From Olleya sp. YS (GTDB lineage: Bacteria; Bacteroidota; Bacteroidia; Flavobacteriales; Flavobacteriaceae): a DNA stretch of 64,000 nucleotides. The notes under the pieces are model-generated. The model searched no databases. It had not been told where the DNA came from and saw only the letters and a program-made list of their open reading frames with translations. Positions 9,230-17,483 of the stretch are shown here, in pieces. Where the stretch lies: NCBI RefSeq assembly GCF_029760915.1, contig NZ_CP121685.1, forward strand, positions 2,126,001 through 2,190,000, written 5' to 3'. How positions within the stretch are numbered: the stretch's first letter is position 1; each line of letters starts with the position of its first letter. The position numbers and the translations under genes were made by a program.

Positions 9230-9779
9230 AGACCTATTCAAAAACGATAACAAAGTATCTCATCAGCAGATGTCCCAAGGACACGAAGCACGATTTTTAG
9301 AGAAGCTAGACCAAGCATTGCCACAAAAAAAGCAATCCAGATGGACGTTTTTAAATATTGCAGCAAGCGTACTACTAGTCATTGGTTTAGGTTTCGGAAG
9401 TTACACACTATTTAAAAAGGATATAGAGCCTATAAAAGTGGTGGACAACGACCAACCTAATACTGAAAAAACGATGACGCTTGGCGATATCTCTCCAGAT
9501 TTAAAAAAGGTGGAAGATTATTATGTGGCTAATATCAATTTAGAGTTATCTAAATTAAAATTAACACCAGACAATAAAGAACTGTTTGATGGTTATGTGT
9601 TACGGTTAGAAGAATTAAATGCAGAATACAAAAGCCTATCTAAAGAGCTGACCGATAATGGTCCAGATGAGCATACAGTTAATGCCTTAATCCAAAACCT
9701 GAAATTTCGTTTAAACTTGATGTATCGTCTTAAAGAACAACTCAATCAATTAAACAACATAGAAGCTTCCCAAGGGTAG
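9213..9779 (+). CDS. Putative membrane anti-sigma factor
   Basis: 188 residues; no domain is recognised with certainty. A cytoplasmic N-terminal part of about 42 residues, rich in charged residues and including GHEARFLEKL, is followed by one membrane helix (about 45-65) and a helical periplasmic part. This topology and the 17-base overlap with the ECF sigma gene suggest an anti-sigma factor that holds the sigma factor at the membrane. The periplasmic part, with heptad-like spacing at residues 100-185, may form a coiled coil. Confidence 0.7.
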   Translation: MAKDIRDLFKNDNKVSHQQMSQGHEARFLEKLDQALPQKKQSRWTFLNIAASVLLVIGLGFGSYTLFKKDIEPIKVVDNDQPNTEKTMTLGDISPDLKKVEDYYVANINLELSKLKLTPDNKELFDGYVLRLEELNAEYKSLSKELTDNGPDEHTVNALIQNLKFRLNLMYRLKEQLNQLNNIEASQG

Positions 9780-9799
9780 GCTACTAATTAACAAGAAAA

Positions 9800-9825
9800 T
9801 GTCACACTAAGCTTGTCGAAGTGTC
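9800..9825. repeat. Dispersed short repeat with GAGCTTGTCGAAG-like core
   Basis: The intergenic stretch reads GTCACACTAAGCTTGTCGAAG followed by TGTC, with imperfect dyad ends (GACAC/GTGTC-like). I recall this core as a frequent intergenic sequence in Bacteroidota genomes. It sits between the anti-sigma gene and the adhesin-like gene and is more GC-rich than its surroundings. Confidence 0.5.
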
Positions 9826-9843
9826 TAAAAAAAACTAAAAAAG

Positions 9844-11352
9844 ATGAAAACTATATATCTAAATTTAATTTTATTACTAGTAACCGTAAGTGTTACTGCA
9901 CAACAAAAGTTAAGCAAAATAGACCAATCTGTAAGAGCTAACAAAGATGTTACTGTAGATTTAAATACCAGTCACACTAATATTATTGTAGAAACTTGGA
10001 ATAAAGATTACATAGAAGTTGAAGCTTATATCGAAAGCAAAAAACTAACTAAAGAACAACTACAAAAAGCAATAGACAATTGGGATGTCACCCTTACAGG
10101 AGATTCTGATTACGTAACAATTACTTCAAAAGGAGCAAGAGGTATCTGGTCTGATGATTTGAGCGTCACTATTTTAGATGAAGCATCTATTGAGGCTTTG
10201 GCAAATCTACCTGAAACATTAGAACTCAACCTAGAGCCTGTATTAAAAAGTTTAGAAAACTTGGAAGTATTGGGCGAGTTGCCAGAAAAATTAAAGTTGT
10301 TAAACCTTCCAAAGTCACCAGACGGTAATTATAATATCGATTTTGATTACGATAGATATAAAAAAGAAGGCGAATCCTATTTAAACTCCTGGAGTAAAAA
10401 ATACAGAACAGAGTATGGTGAAGCCTATGAAAAAGAAATGCGCGAATGGGCAAAAAGCATCAATCAGGAAGACCTTGACCAGTTTGAAAAAGATATGGAA
10501 GAATGGGGAAAGCAGTTAGGTAAAAAAATGGAGGAAGCTTTTGGTGAAGACTTTGAAAAAAGTATGGAAGAATGGGGAGAAAACTTTGGTAAAAAAATGG
10601 AGGAAGCTTTTGGCGAAGACTTTGAAAAACGAATGGAAGCTTTTGGAGAACGTCTAGAAAAAGAGTTAGTACCTAAATTAGAAGAACTAGAAAAACGTTT
10701 TGAAGCTGAATTTAATGAAGATGGAAAAAAAACAACCAAAAAAAGCGGTAAGTTGTTTGAAGATATAGATTATAACACCACAAAAACCATCATTATAAAA
10801 ATGCCAAAAAAGGCGAAGCTAAAACTTAACGTTAGACATGGCGAGTTAAAACTAGCCAACGTGTTAGAAAACACCAAAGGAGATATCTCTCATGGATCAT
10901 TAATAGCTAATCACATTACTGGAGGTAACACCTCCATTAATGTGTCTTATGCTAAAGTGGCTGTAAAAGATTGGATGTCTGGTGAGTTGAAGTTAAAATA
11001 TGTGGATGATGCCATTATCGCTAATGCCAATAACTTAATACTTAATGCAGTGTCTTCAGATATTGAAATTAATACGCTTTCTGGAAACTCAGTTATTAAC
11101 GGAAGCTTTGGCGATTTATTAATCAATACCATAGCTTCAGATTTTAGTAATTTAAATATTATTTTAGAAAACAGTGATGCCAAATTAAACTTGCCAAATA
11201 CAGATTACAATCTGTTTTATAGTGGTAACAAATCTAAATTCAACAATGTAAGTACCTCAAATAAAACCATAAAACACTACCCAAACAATAATAGTAATAC
11301 TAGCAAAACTATTGTGATTAATGCCAAATTTAGTACTGTAGTTGCTAAATAA
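9844..11352 (+). CDS. Exported DUF4097-like beta-helix protein with acidic amphipathic repeats
   Basis: 502 residues with a signal peptide ending near TVSVTAQQ (residue 20). The middle (about 190-310) is a highly charged helical segment rich in Glu, Lys, Trp and Phe, with a 23-residue unit starting MEEWG repeated twice. The C-terminal part (about 325-500) has short alternating strands (LNVRHGELKLANV, INGSFGDLLINTIASDFSNL) like the DUF4097/DUF4098 adhesin-type beta-helix. It is the third gene of the sigma/anti-sigma operon and may sense or counter envelope damage. No enzymatic residues are visible. Confidence 0.75.
   Translation: MKTIYLNLILLLVTVSVTAQQKLSKIDQSVRANKDVTVDLNTSHTNIIVETWNKDYIEVEAYIESKKLTKEQLQKAIDNWDVTLTGDSDYVTITSKGARGIWSDDLSVTILDEASIEALANLPETLELNLEPVLKSLENLEVLGELPEKLKLLNLPKSPDGNYNIDFDYDRYKKEGESYLNSWSKKYRTEYGEAYEKEMREWAKSINQEDLDQFEKDMEEWGKQLGKKMEEAFGEDFEKSMEEWGENFGKKMEEAFGEDFEKRMEAFGERLEKELVPKLEELEKRFEAEFNEDGKKTTKKSGKLFEDIDYNTTKTIIIKMPKKAKLKLNVRHGELKLANVLENTKGDISHGSLIANHITGGNTSINVSYAKVAVKDWMSGELKLKYVDDAIIANANNLILNAVSSDIEINTLSGNSVINGSFGDLLINTIASDFSNLNIILENSDAKLNLPNTDYNLFYSGNKSKFNNVSTSNKTIKHYPNNNSNTSKTIVINAKFSTVVAK
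10495..10632 (+). repeat. 69-bp tandem duplication within coding sequence
   Basis: Two consecutive 69-bp units (10495-10563 and 10564-10632) code for 23-residue repeats that both begin MEEWG and contain GKKMEEAFGEDFEK. They differ at few bases, mainly in the first third, so the duplication is fairly recent. The reading frame is preserved. Confidence 0.9.
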
Positions 11353-11385
11353 ATTCTTTAAATTTGGGTTCAATTTTAATATAAA

Positions 11386-12078
11386 ATGAATTCAAAGACA
11401 CTGTCCCTAATCTTAAGTCAATACACTTCAAAAAACTTATACGTCATTGACGCTTCCATTCCAAAATCAGATTATATTTCTATAGATTTATCGCAATCCA
11501 ATCCAGCGTTAGATACCTTTGATAATTCTTCATCCAAAGCTTGGGATACCTATATTACCAATTACTTAAACACACACAACAAACAAGTAGCTTTTGGTGG
11601 TTATTTAGAGCGTCGAAATTTATATAATAGAAGCGCCTATTTTGCATCACAAAGTCAAGCAGAACAGCGCAATATCCATTTAGGTTTAGATTTATGGTGT
11701 CCAGCAGACACACCAGTTTTAGCTTGTTTTGATGGTACCATCCACAGTTTTAAAAACAACACCAATTTTGGAGATTATGGTCCAACCCTAGTTTTGCAAC
11801 ACAAAATCAATGAGGTTGCATTTTACACTTTGTATGGTCATTTAAGTGTAGCGTCCATACTAAATTTAAAAGTAGGCAAAATGGTACAACAAGGTGATAC
11901 CATAGCTTATTTGGGAGACGCATCTGTAAATGGTGACTATGCGCCACATTTACACTTTCAAATTATAATTGATATACAAGACTATGTTGGAGATTATCCA
12001 GGTGTTTGTAGTTTAAATGATTTAGAATTTTTTAAGCAGAACACTATTAATCCTGAAGTGGTTTTGGGGTTGGAGTGA
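11386..12078 (+). CDS. M23-family (LytM) metallopeptidase
   Basis: 230 residues. The zinc-site motifs are HLGLDLW (H-x3-D) near residue 102 and HLHFQ (H-x-H) near 187, with YGHL between them. These belong to LytM/lysostaphin-type endopeptidases that cleave peptidoglycan cross-links. There is no recognisable signal peptide or membrane helix, so either export is unusual or the protein is cytoplasmic and acts on another substrate. It lies 33 bases after the sigma-operon gene on the same strand and may belong to it. Confidence 0.9.
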   Translation: MNSKTLSLILSQYTSKNLYVIDASIPKSDYISIDLSQSNPALDTFDNSSSKAWDTYITNYLNTHNKQVAFGGYLERRNLYNRSAYFASQSQAEQRNIHLGLDLWCPADTPVLACFDGTIHSFKNNTNFGDYGPTLVLQHKINEVAFYTLYGHLSVASILNLKVGKMVQQGDTIAYLGDASVNGDYAPHLHFQIIIDIQDYVGDYPGVCSLNDLEFFKQNTINPEVVLGLE

Positions 12079-12109
12079 GATATTTTGGATTATATATTTA
12101 GAAATATCA

Positions 12110-13270
12110 TTAATTATACATGTTATTGGGTTTTAAGTTTTTGAAAAAAATTAATGCTTTATTTAGCTTATTTTTTATTTCAGAGTTTGGTTTATTTAAA
12201 ATCCAGTTTTCGATTCCATGAAAACTTTCCACAGGAAAAACTATTCCGTAATCATTTTTCCAATTATCCAATGCTAACTCTAGATTTAAATCTTTGTCAA
12301 TTAATATTTTGTTATAAATTCCATACATTTCAAAAACACTCATAGCATCTTTATTTTCTGAAAATTTATTTTTAAAAATTTTGACTAGTTTTTTGTCAAA
12401 ACTTTCATCATTTACGATGTTTTCCTCAAAGAGGTTTGTATAAATAAAACAATTTTCTGGATTAGCTTTAATACCTTTTTTATAATACTCTACAGCTTTC
12501 TGATGATGATTTAATTGACCACTAGAAATGCCAGCATTATTATATGCTTGGTCATTTAAAGGATTAATATAAATAATTCTATCAAAAGCTTCAATAGCTT
12601 TCAAATGTTGTTTGTTTATATCGTAAATAGTTCCTAAATGCTTTAAAGCTACTTCAAAATTTTTATCTAATTCAGTTGCTTTTTCTAATGCAATAATAGA
12701 AGATTCAACATCTCCAGATTTAAATTTGTACAAACCAATATATGCCCAATCATTCGGAGTTCTTTTTGAAGGTTTAGTTGTCAATGCATTATTAGAATAT
12801 TGTTCTATCATATCCCAATCCCTTTTGGTGTACTGAAATAATGCTTTTTTTCCAATCATGAAAATAGATTCTTGATGGCGATACTGAAACTCAAGACGTT
12901 TAAGAATAGATTTAGCCTCATCTCTTGTTTTCTTGTATTTTTTCCAAATGTGATGAGGTTTATTATAAAGAAATGCAAAAGCAGCAAAAGCTGCTAGCAT
13001 CAGAGCAAAAGCAGCACTTATAATTTGTATAATTGTTGTCTGACTGTCTTTGTAAAATTCTCTTTGAGACTCATTATTCTTTTCAAGATTAGAAATACTT
13101 TCTTCGAGAACAGCAATTCGAGTATTTAATTTATTTGTATTGTCTTTATATGTTTTTAGTTCGTTTTTTAGGCTTTTTAAATTATTTGATTTTATACTAT
13201 CCGTTTCATTTTGTGTGAAACCTATACCTATATTTATAATTAAAAAAAACTTAATAATTTGATGTTTCAT
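12110..13270 (-). CDS. Exported TPR-repeat protein with coiled coil and one membrane helix
   Basis: 386 residues: signal peptide ending near FTQNE, a coiled coil at about 28-66 (LKNELKTYKDNTNKLNTRIAVLEESISNLEK region), a strong membrane helix at about 76-100, then tetratricopeptide repeats at about 165-270 (for example DQAYNNAGISSGQLNHHQKAVEYYKKG). The C-terminal 110 residues resemble nothing I know. Such proteins usually act as scaffolds. It stands alone and is convergent with the M23 gene. Confidence 0.8.
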   Translation of the reverse strand: MKHQIIKFFLIINIGIGFTQNETDSIKSNNLKSLKNELKTYKDNTNKLNTRIAVLEESISNLEKNNESQREFYKDSQTTIIQIISAAFALMLAAFAAFAFLYNKPHHIWKKYKKTRDEAKSILKRLEFQYRHQESIFMIGKKALFQYTKRDWDMIEQYSNNALTTKPSKRTPNDWAYIGLYKFKSGDVESSIIALEKATELDKNFEVALKHLGTIYDINKQHLKAIEAFDRIIYINPLNDQAYNNAGISSGQLNHHQKAVEYYKKGIKANPENCFIYTNLFEENIVNDESFDKKLVKIFKNKFSENKDAMSVFEMYGIYNKILIDKDLNLELALDNWKNDYGIVFPVESFHGIENWILNKPNSEIKNKLNKALIFFKNLKPNNMYN

Positions 13271-13403
13271 GATTATAATTAAATTACTTGAAATATTGTA
13301 TAAATTTGTACTACGATGTTCTCGAAATAAAATTTATAACACTCTCATACATTATGGTAACCAAACGAAGTTAGCCTAAAAATTTCACAAATTCAAATAA
13401 CAA

Positions 13404-13433
13404 AAAAAGCCAAAACAATTGTTTTGGCTTTTT
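13404..13433 (-). terminator. Rho-independent terminator after pepT
   Basis: A perfect 15-bp stem, AAAAAGCCAAAACAA (13404-13418) and its complement (13419-13433), ending in T runs on both strands. It follows the pepT stop on the minus strand; the symmetry would also let it work in the other direction. Confidence 0.88.
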
Positions 13434-13455
13434 AATATCTGCATTGTAAAACTAG

Positions 13456-14700
13456 TTATTTACTATTTTTTAAAGCTGTCAACTCAGCAATTTTACAAAT
13501 CACTTCGGTAGCTTTTATCATGCTTTCCACTGGAACATACTCGTAACGTCCATGAAAATTATGTCCTCCAGCAAAAATATTTGGACAGGGTAAACCCATA
13601 TAACTTAGTTGCGAGCCATCTGTACCACCACGTATGGCTTTAATTAGAGGTTTGATGTCCAATTGTTTCATGGCTTCTTCAGCGATATCTACAATATGCA
13701 TTACAGGTTCTACCTTTTCTTTCATGTTATAATATTGGTCTTTAATCTCAATGGTAATAACCTCTCTTTCGTACTGAGAATTTAACTCGTCAGTCAACTT
13801 TTGCATCACTTCTTTTCTAGCTTCAAAATGTCCCTTATCGTGGTCTCTGATAATATATTCTAAAACCGTTTCGTCCACTTCACCTTTTATAGAATACAAA
13901 TGAAAAAACCCTTGATACCCTTCGGTATGTTCTGGAGTTTCTAATCTTGGTAACGAGTTAATAAACTCGGTTGCAATGTACATGCTATTAACCATTTTTC
14001 CTTTGGCATAACCAGGATGTACAATTTCTCCTTTTACTTTTACAACTGCTCCAGCAGCATTAAAATTCTCATATTCCAGCTCGCCAATTTGGCTACCATC
14101 CATCGTGTAAGCCCAATCTGCTCCAAATTTAGCAACGTCAAATTTGTGTGCACCACGACCAATTTCTTCGTCAGGCGTAAATCCTACACGTATTTTTCCG
14201 TGTTTAATTTGCGGATTAGCAATTAGGTATTCCATTGCTGACACTATTTCGGTAATTCCTGCTTTGTCATCTGCACCTAACAGTGTGGTTCCGTCTGTGG
14301 TAATTAAGGTTTGACCTTTGTATAATAGTAAATCTTCAAAATAATCTGGTGATAATACAATGTTTTGTTCAGCATTTAACACGATATCTTTACCATCATA
14401 GGCTTCAATAATTTGAGGTTTGACGTTGGCTCCTGTAAAATCTGGAGTGGTATCAAAATGCGAAATAAATCCTATAACAGGCACGTCATGGTCAACATTA
14501 CTAGGTAAGGTTGCCATAATATAGGCATGCTTGTCTATAGTTACATCTTCCATACCTATAGCTTTTAGCTCGTCTACCAACGCGTTGGCTAAATCCCATT
14601 GTTTGGCTGTACTAGGTGTGGTGTCGCTTGTTGGATCAGACTCGGTATCTACTGTAACGTAACTAACAAATCGTTTAATTATATCTTCTTTTGAAATCAT
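13456..14700 (-). CDS. pepT: Peptidase T (tripeptide aminopeptidase)
   Basis: 414 residues of the M20 zinc peptidase family. Visible metal-site motifs are ISHFDTTPD near residue 85 (H-x-D), LLGADDKAG near 140, [12 protein letters not shown] near 178 and [14 protein letters not shown] near 375. PepT removes the N-terminal residue of tripeptides in the cytosol. Length fits the family (about 410). A stable GNRA-type hairpin lies only a few bases before the ATG and may affect translation. Confidence 0.96.
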   Translation of the reverse strand: MISKEDIIKRFVSYVTVDTESDPTSDTTPSTAKQWDLANALVDELKAIGMEDVTIDKHAYIMATLPSNVDHDVPVIGFISHFDTTPDFTGANVKPQIIEAYDGKDIVLNAEQNIVLSPDYFEDLLLYKGQTLITTDGTTLLGADDKAGITEIVSAMEYLIANPQIKHGKIRVGFTPDEEIGRGAHKFDVAKFGADWAYTMDGSQIGELEYENFNAAGAVVKVKGEIVHPGYAKGKMVNSMYIATEFINSLPRLETPEHTEGYQGFFHLYSIKGEVDETVLEYIIRDHDKGHFEARKEVMQKLTDELNSQYEREVITIEIKDQYYNMKEKVEPVMHIVDIAEEAMKQLDIKPLIKAIRGGTDGSQLSYMGLPCPNIFAGGHNFHGRYEYVPVESMIKATEVICKIAELTALKNSK

Positions 14701-14705
14701 AATAT

Positions 14706-14723
14706 TTCCTGCGAAAGCAGGAA
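14706..14723. repeat. GNRA-loop palindrome in pepT leader
   Basis: TTCCTGC-GAAA-GCAGGAA forms a perfect 7-bp stem (14706-14712 with 14717-14723) with a GAAA tetraloop on the plus strand and TTTC on the minus strand. It lies 5 bases upstream of the pepT start, so it would sit where ribosomes bind. It is much richer in G+C than the surroundings and looks like a dispersed repeat. Confidence 0.7.
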
Positions 14724-14796
14724 TCTTTTTAATGGTTAATATTTTTTTAATCGAATTTCTAAAGTATAAAAGTACAATATCTATCGCTTATTTAAA

Positions 14797-14827
14797 TTGT
14801 AAATCACATTTTTTCGAAGTACTTTTG
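14797..14827 (+). promoter_or_regulatory. pyrD promoter (flavobacterial -33/-7)
   Basis: TTG at 14797-14799, a 20-base spacer and TACTTTTG at 14820-14827, matching the flavobacterial TTG-N19/20-TAnnTTTG consensus. The pyrD ATG at 14843 follows about 8 bases after the expected transcription start, so the leader is very short. Confidence 0.75.
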
Positions 14828-14842
14828 TGCAAACATTGATAG

Positions 14843-15886
14843 ATGTACAAATTACTACTAAGACCTCTTTTTTTTCTTTTCGATCCTGAAAAAATTCATC
14901 ATTTTACATTTTCATTAATAAAATTTACGTCTAAAATTCCAGGAATGACTTCTGTGTTTAGACGTTTATACACTATAGAAGATTCTAAGTTAGAACGTCA
15001 ACTCTTCGGTTTAACGTTTAAAAACCCAGTAGGACTTGCAGCAGGTTTCGATAAAAATGCAGTGTTGTATAACGAACTAGCTAACTTTGGATTTGGTTTT
15101 ATTGAAATTGGAACCGTAACACCAAAAGGACAAGCTGGAAACCCAAAGAAACGTTTATTTAGATTAAAAGACGACCAAGGAATTATAAACCGAATGGGTT
15201 TTAATAACGAAGGTCTTGAAGCTGCCATCCAGCAACTTAAAAAAAATAAAGGGAAAGTAATAATAGGTGGAAACATAGGTAAAAACACCCAAACCAAGCC
15301 TGAAGATTACACCAATGATTATTTAGACTGTTTTAGAGAGCTTCATCCTTATGTGGACTATTTTGTGTTAAACGTAAGTTGTCCTAATGTTGGGAGTCAC
15401 GCCAAATTAAACGATAAAGATTACTTATTGGAATTAATTGCAACTGTCCAAAAAGCAAATAAAGAGTTGTCTGGTCGAGCGCAGTCGAGACCTATTTTAC
15501 TAAAAATAGCACCAGATTTAAATCAAGGTCAATTAGATGAAATAATAGAACTTGTTGCCGAAACCAACTTAGATGGTGTCATTGCCAGCAATACGTCTGT
15601 AGACAGAACAGGATTAAAAACTTCGGACAAACGATTAGCCCAAATAGGTAATGGAGGATTAAGTGGACAGCCTATTAAAGCTAAATCCACACAAGTGATT
15701 AAATACTTAGCAGATAAAAGCCATAAAGCCTTCCCAATTATTGGAGTAGGTGGTATCCACTCTGCAGCAGACGCTTTAGAAAAATTGGAAGCAGGAGCTG
15801 ATTTGGTACAGATTTACACAGGATTTATTTACGAAGGACCAAGTCTTATTAAACAAATAAACAAAGCCATTTTAAACCATTCTTAA
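14843..15886 (+). CDS. pyrD: Dihydroorotate dehydrogenase, class 2 (quinone-dependent)
   Basis: 347 residues. The N-terminal helical membrane-binding extension (residues 1-55) and [18 protein letters not shown] mark class 2 PyrD, which oxidises dihydroorotate to orotate and feeds electrons to quinone. The active-site segment is NVSCPN, where well-studied class 2 enzymes have serine (NxSSPN) and class 1 enzymes cysteine. A further oddity is GRAQSR at residues 211-216, encoded by a GC-rich palindrome-like 20-mer (15473-15492) inside a surface region just before [11 protein letters not shown]. The next gene begins directly after the stop. Confidence 0.96.
   Translation: MYKLLLRPLFFLFDPEKIHHFTFSLIKFTSKIPGMTSVFRRLYTIEDSKLERQLFGLTFKNPVGLAAGFDKNAVLYNELANFGFGFIEIGTVTPKGQAGNPKKRLFRLKDDQGIINRMGFNNEGLEAAIQQLKKNKGKVIIGGNIGKNTQTKPEDYTNDYLDCFRELHPYVDYFVLNVSCPNVGSHAKLNDKDYLLELIATVQKANKELSGRAQSRPILLKIAPDLNQGQLDEIIELVAETNLDGVIASNTSVDRTGLKTSDKRLAQIGNGGLSGQPIKAKSTQVIKYLADKSHKAFPIIGVGGIHSAADALEKLEAGADLVQIYTGFIYEGPSLIKQINKAILNHS
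15473..15492. repeat. Dispersed palindrome-like repeat inside pyrD
   Basis: GGTCGAGCGCAGTCGAGACC, with outer arms GGTC/GACC and two TCGA boxes, codes in frame for GRAQSR plus part of the next proline. It uses codons (GCG, CGA, TCG) that are rare around it. I recall TCGACTGCGCTCGA-type sequences as common intergenic repeats in Bacteroidota. Confidence 0.5.
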
Positions 15887-16513
15887 ATGCAATACGACAC
15901 GCTATTATTGTTTGTAGTTGCGACGTCTGCTTTAGCAATTTCGCCAGGACCAGATAATATTTATGTGTTAATGCAAAGCATTACCAATGGTCGTAAATAT
16001 GGTATTGCAACCGTATGTGGATTAATTACAGGGTGTTTAGTGCATACTACTCTAGTGGCTTTTGGAGTCTCTGCTATTATTAAAGAAAACGATACTTTAT
16101 TTTTTATCATCAAACTGTTTGGTGCTTTGTATTTGCTTTATCTAGCTTACAAAGTCTACAGAAGTGATGCAAAAGTTACATTAAGTAATGACTCGGTACC
16201 ACAAAAAAGTATGTGGCAATTGTTTAAGCAAGGCTTTATAATGAATGTACTAAATCCTAAAGTGTCTATCTTTTTCTTGGCGTTTTTCCCTGCGTATTTA
16301 TTTAGTCAAACATTAAATACAGTCACCCAATTTTATGTTTTAGGTTTGTTATTTATGGCAACCTCATTTGTTATTTTTTCTGCAATCGCCATTTTAGCTG
16401 GTTTTATTTCAGACTATTTAAAGCGTAGTAAAAACATTGGATTGGTTTTAAAATGGTTGCAAATAGTCGTATTTATTGGTATTGCCATTTTCATTTTCTT
16501 TTCTGAAAATTAA
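15887..16513 (+). CDS. LysE/RhtB-family amino-acid exporter
   Basis: 208 residues with about six membrane helices. The N-terminal family motif SPGPDNIYVLMQSITNGRKYGI (residues about 18-40) and GALYLLYLAYKVY near 85 are diagnostic. Members export amino acids such as lysine, homoserine or threonine; the substrate here is unknown. It starts at the base after the pyrD stop, so the two are likely cotranscribed, without an obvious functional link. Confidence 0.93.
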   Translation: MQYDTLLLFVVATSALAISPGPDNIYVLMQSITNGRKYGIATVCGLITGCLVHTTLVAFGVSAIIKENDTLFFIIKLFGALYLLYLAYKVYRSDAKVTLSNDSVPQKSMWQLFKQGFIMNVLNPKVSIFFLAFFPAYLFSQTLNTVTQFYVLGLLFMATSFVIFSAIAILAGFISDYLKRSKNIGLVLKWLQIVVFIGIAIFIFFSEN

Positions 16514-16542
16514 CTACTTTTATACAAGATTTAAAACCGACA

Positions 16543-17406
16543 ATGTCAAACTACGTAAAAGTTATAGAATGTCCTCGAGATGCCATGCAAGGCATTAAGC
16601 AGTTTATTCCTACCGAAAAAAAAGTGCAATACATACAGTCATTGTTAAGAGTGGGTTTTGATACTATAGACTTTGGGAGTTTTGTGTCACCAAAAGCTAT
16701 TCCGCAAATGGTAGATACAGCAGAAGTTTTGGCACAATTAGATTTGTCTAAAACTACTAGTAAACTGTTGGCAATTGTAGCTAATTCGCGTGGTGCAGAT
16801 GATGCGTGTCAACATCCAGAAATTGATTATTTAGGATATCCTTTTTCTATTTCAGAGAATTTTCAGATGCGTAATACTCACAAAACTATTGCGCAATCTG
16901 TAGTGACTTTACAAGACATTTTAAATAAAGCTGATGCAGTCAATAAAGAAGTCGTGGTTTATATTTCTATGGGTTTTGGAAATCCGTATGGTGATCCTTG
17001 GAATGTAGATATTGTTGGCGAGTGGACCGAACGTTTAAGTAAAATGGGAGTAAAAATCTTGTCTTTAAGTGATACAGTTGGTACGTCCAACCCAGAAAAT
17101 ATCGAGTATTTATTCTCTAATTTAATTCCGCAATATGCTAACATCGAGTTTGGCGCACATTTACACACCACACCATCAACATGGTTTGAAAAAGTAGATG
17201 CAGCCTACAAAGCAGGATGTAGACGTTTTGATGGAGCTATACAAGGATTTGGTGGATGCCCTATGGCTAAAGATGAATTAACTGGCAATATGCCTACAGA
17301 AAAAGTTTTCTCTTATCTAACCGCAAAAAAAGCACATAATTTAAATGCCATGTCATTTGAAAGTGCTTACAATGAAGCCTCTAAGATTTTCAATGCATAT
17401 CATTAA
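16543..17406 (+). CDS. Hydroxymethylglutaryl-CoA lyase
   Basis: 287 residues, TIM-barrel HMGL-like family. The N-terminal ECPRDAMQG corresponds to the family PRDGLQ metal-binding motif, GAHLHTT carries the two histidine ligands, and GFGGCPMAKDELTGN has the catalytic cysteine loop. It cleaves HMG-CoA to acetyl-CoA and acetoacetate in leucine catabolism. Citramalate/isopropylmalate-type synthases share the fold but are longer. It is 29 bases after the LysE gene and ends at a strong terminator. Confidence 0.92.
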   Translation: MSNYVKVIECPRDAMQGIKQFIPTEKKVQYIQSLLRVGFDTIDFGSFVSPKAIPQMVDTAEVLAQLDLSKTTSKLLAIVANSRGADDACQHPEIDYLGYPFSISENFQMRNTHKTIAQSVVTLQDILNKADAVNKEVVVYISMGFGNPYGDPWNVDIVGEWTERLSKMGVKILSLSDTVGTSNPENIEYLFSNLIPQYANIEFGAHLHTTPSTWFEKVDAAYKAGCRRFDGAIQGFGGCPMAKDELTGNMPTEKVFSYLTAKKAHNLNAMSFESAYNEASKIFNAYH

Positions 17407-17430
17407 AAATTTGATATAGCATAAATTAAA

Positions 17431-17462
17431 AAAAGCTCATAACTAATTAGATATGAGCTTTT
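17431..17462. terminator. Bidirectional terminator
   Basis: Arms AAAAGCTCATA (17431-17441) and TATGAGCTTTT (17452-17462) with a 10-base loop, in the 77-base gap between two convergent genes, the HMG-CoA lyase and the TonB receptor. T runs occur on both strands. Confidence 0.88.
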
Positions 17463-17483
17463 TTGTGTTGTAACTATACTTAA

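Noticed and set aside
10464..10739. 91-codon frame antisense to the acidic repeat
   Set aside because: Serine-rich mirror of the Glu/Lys repeats; no independent evidence.
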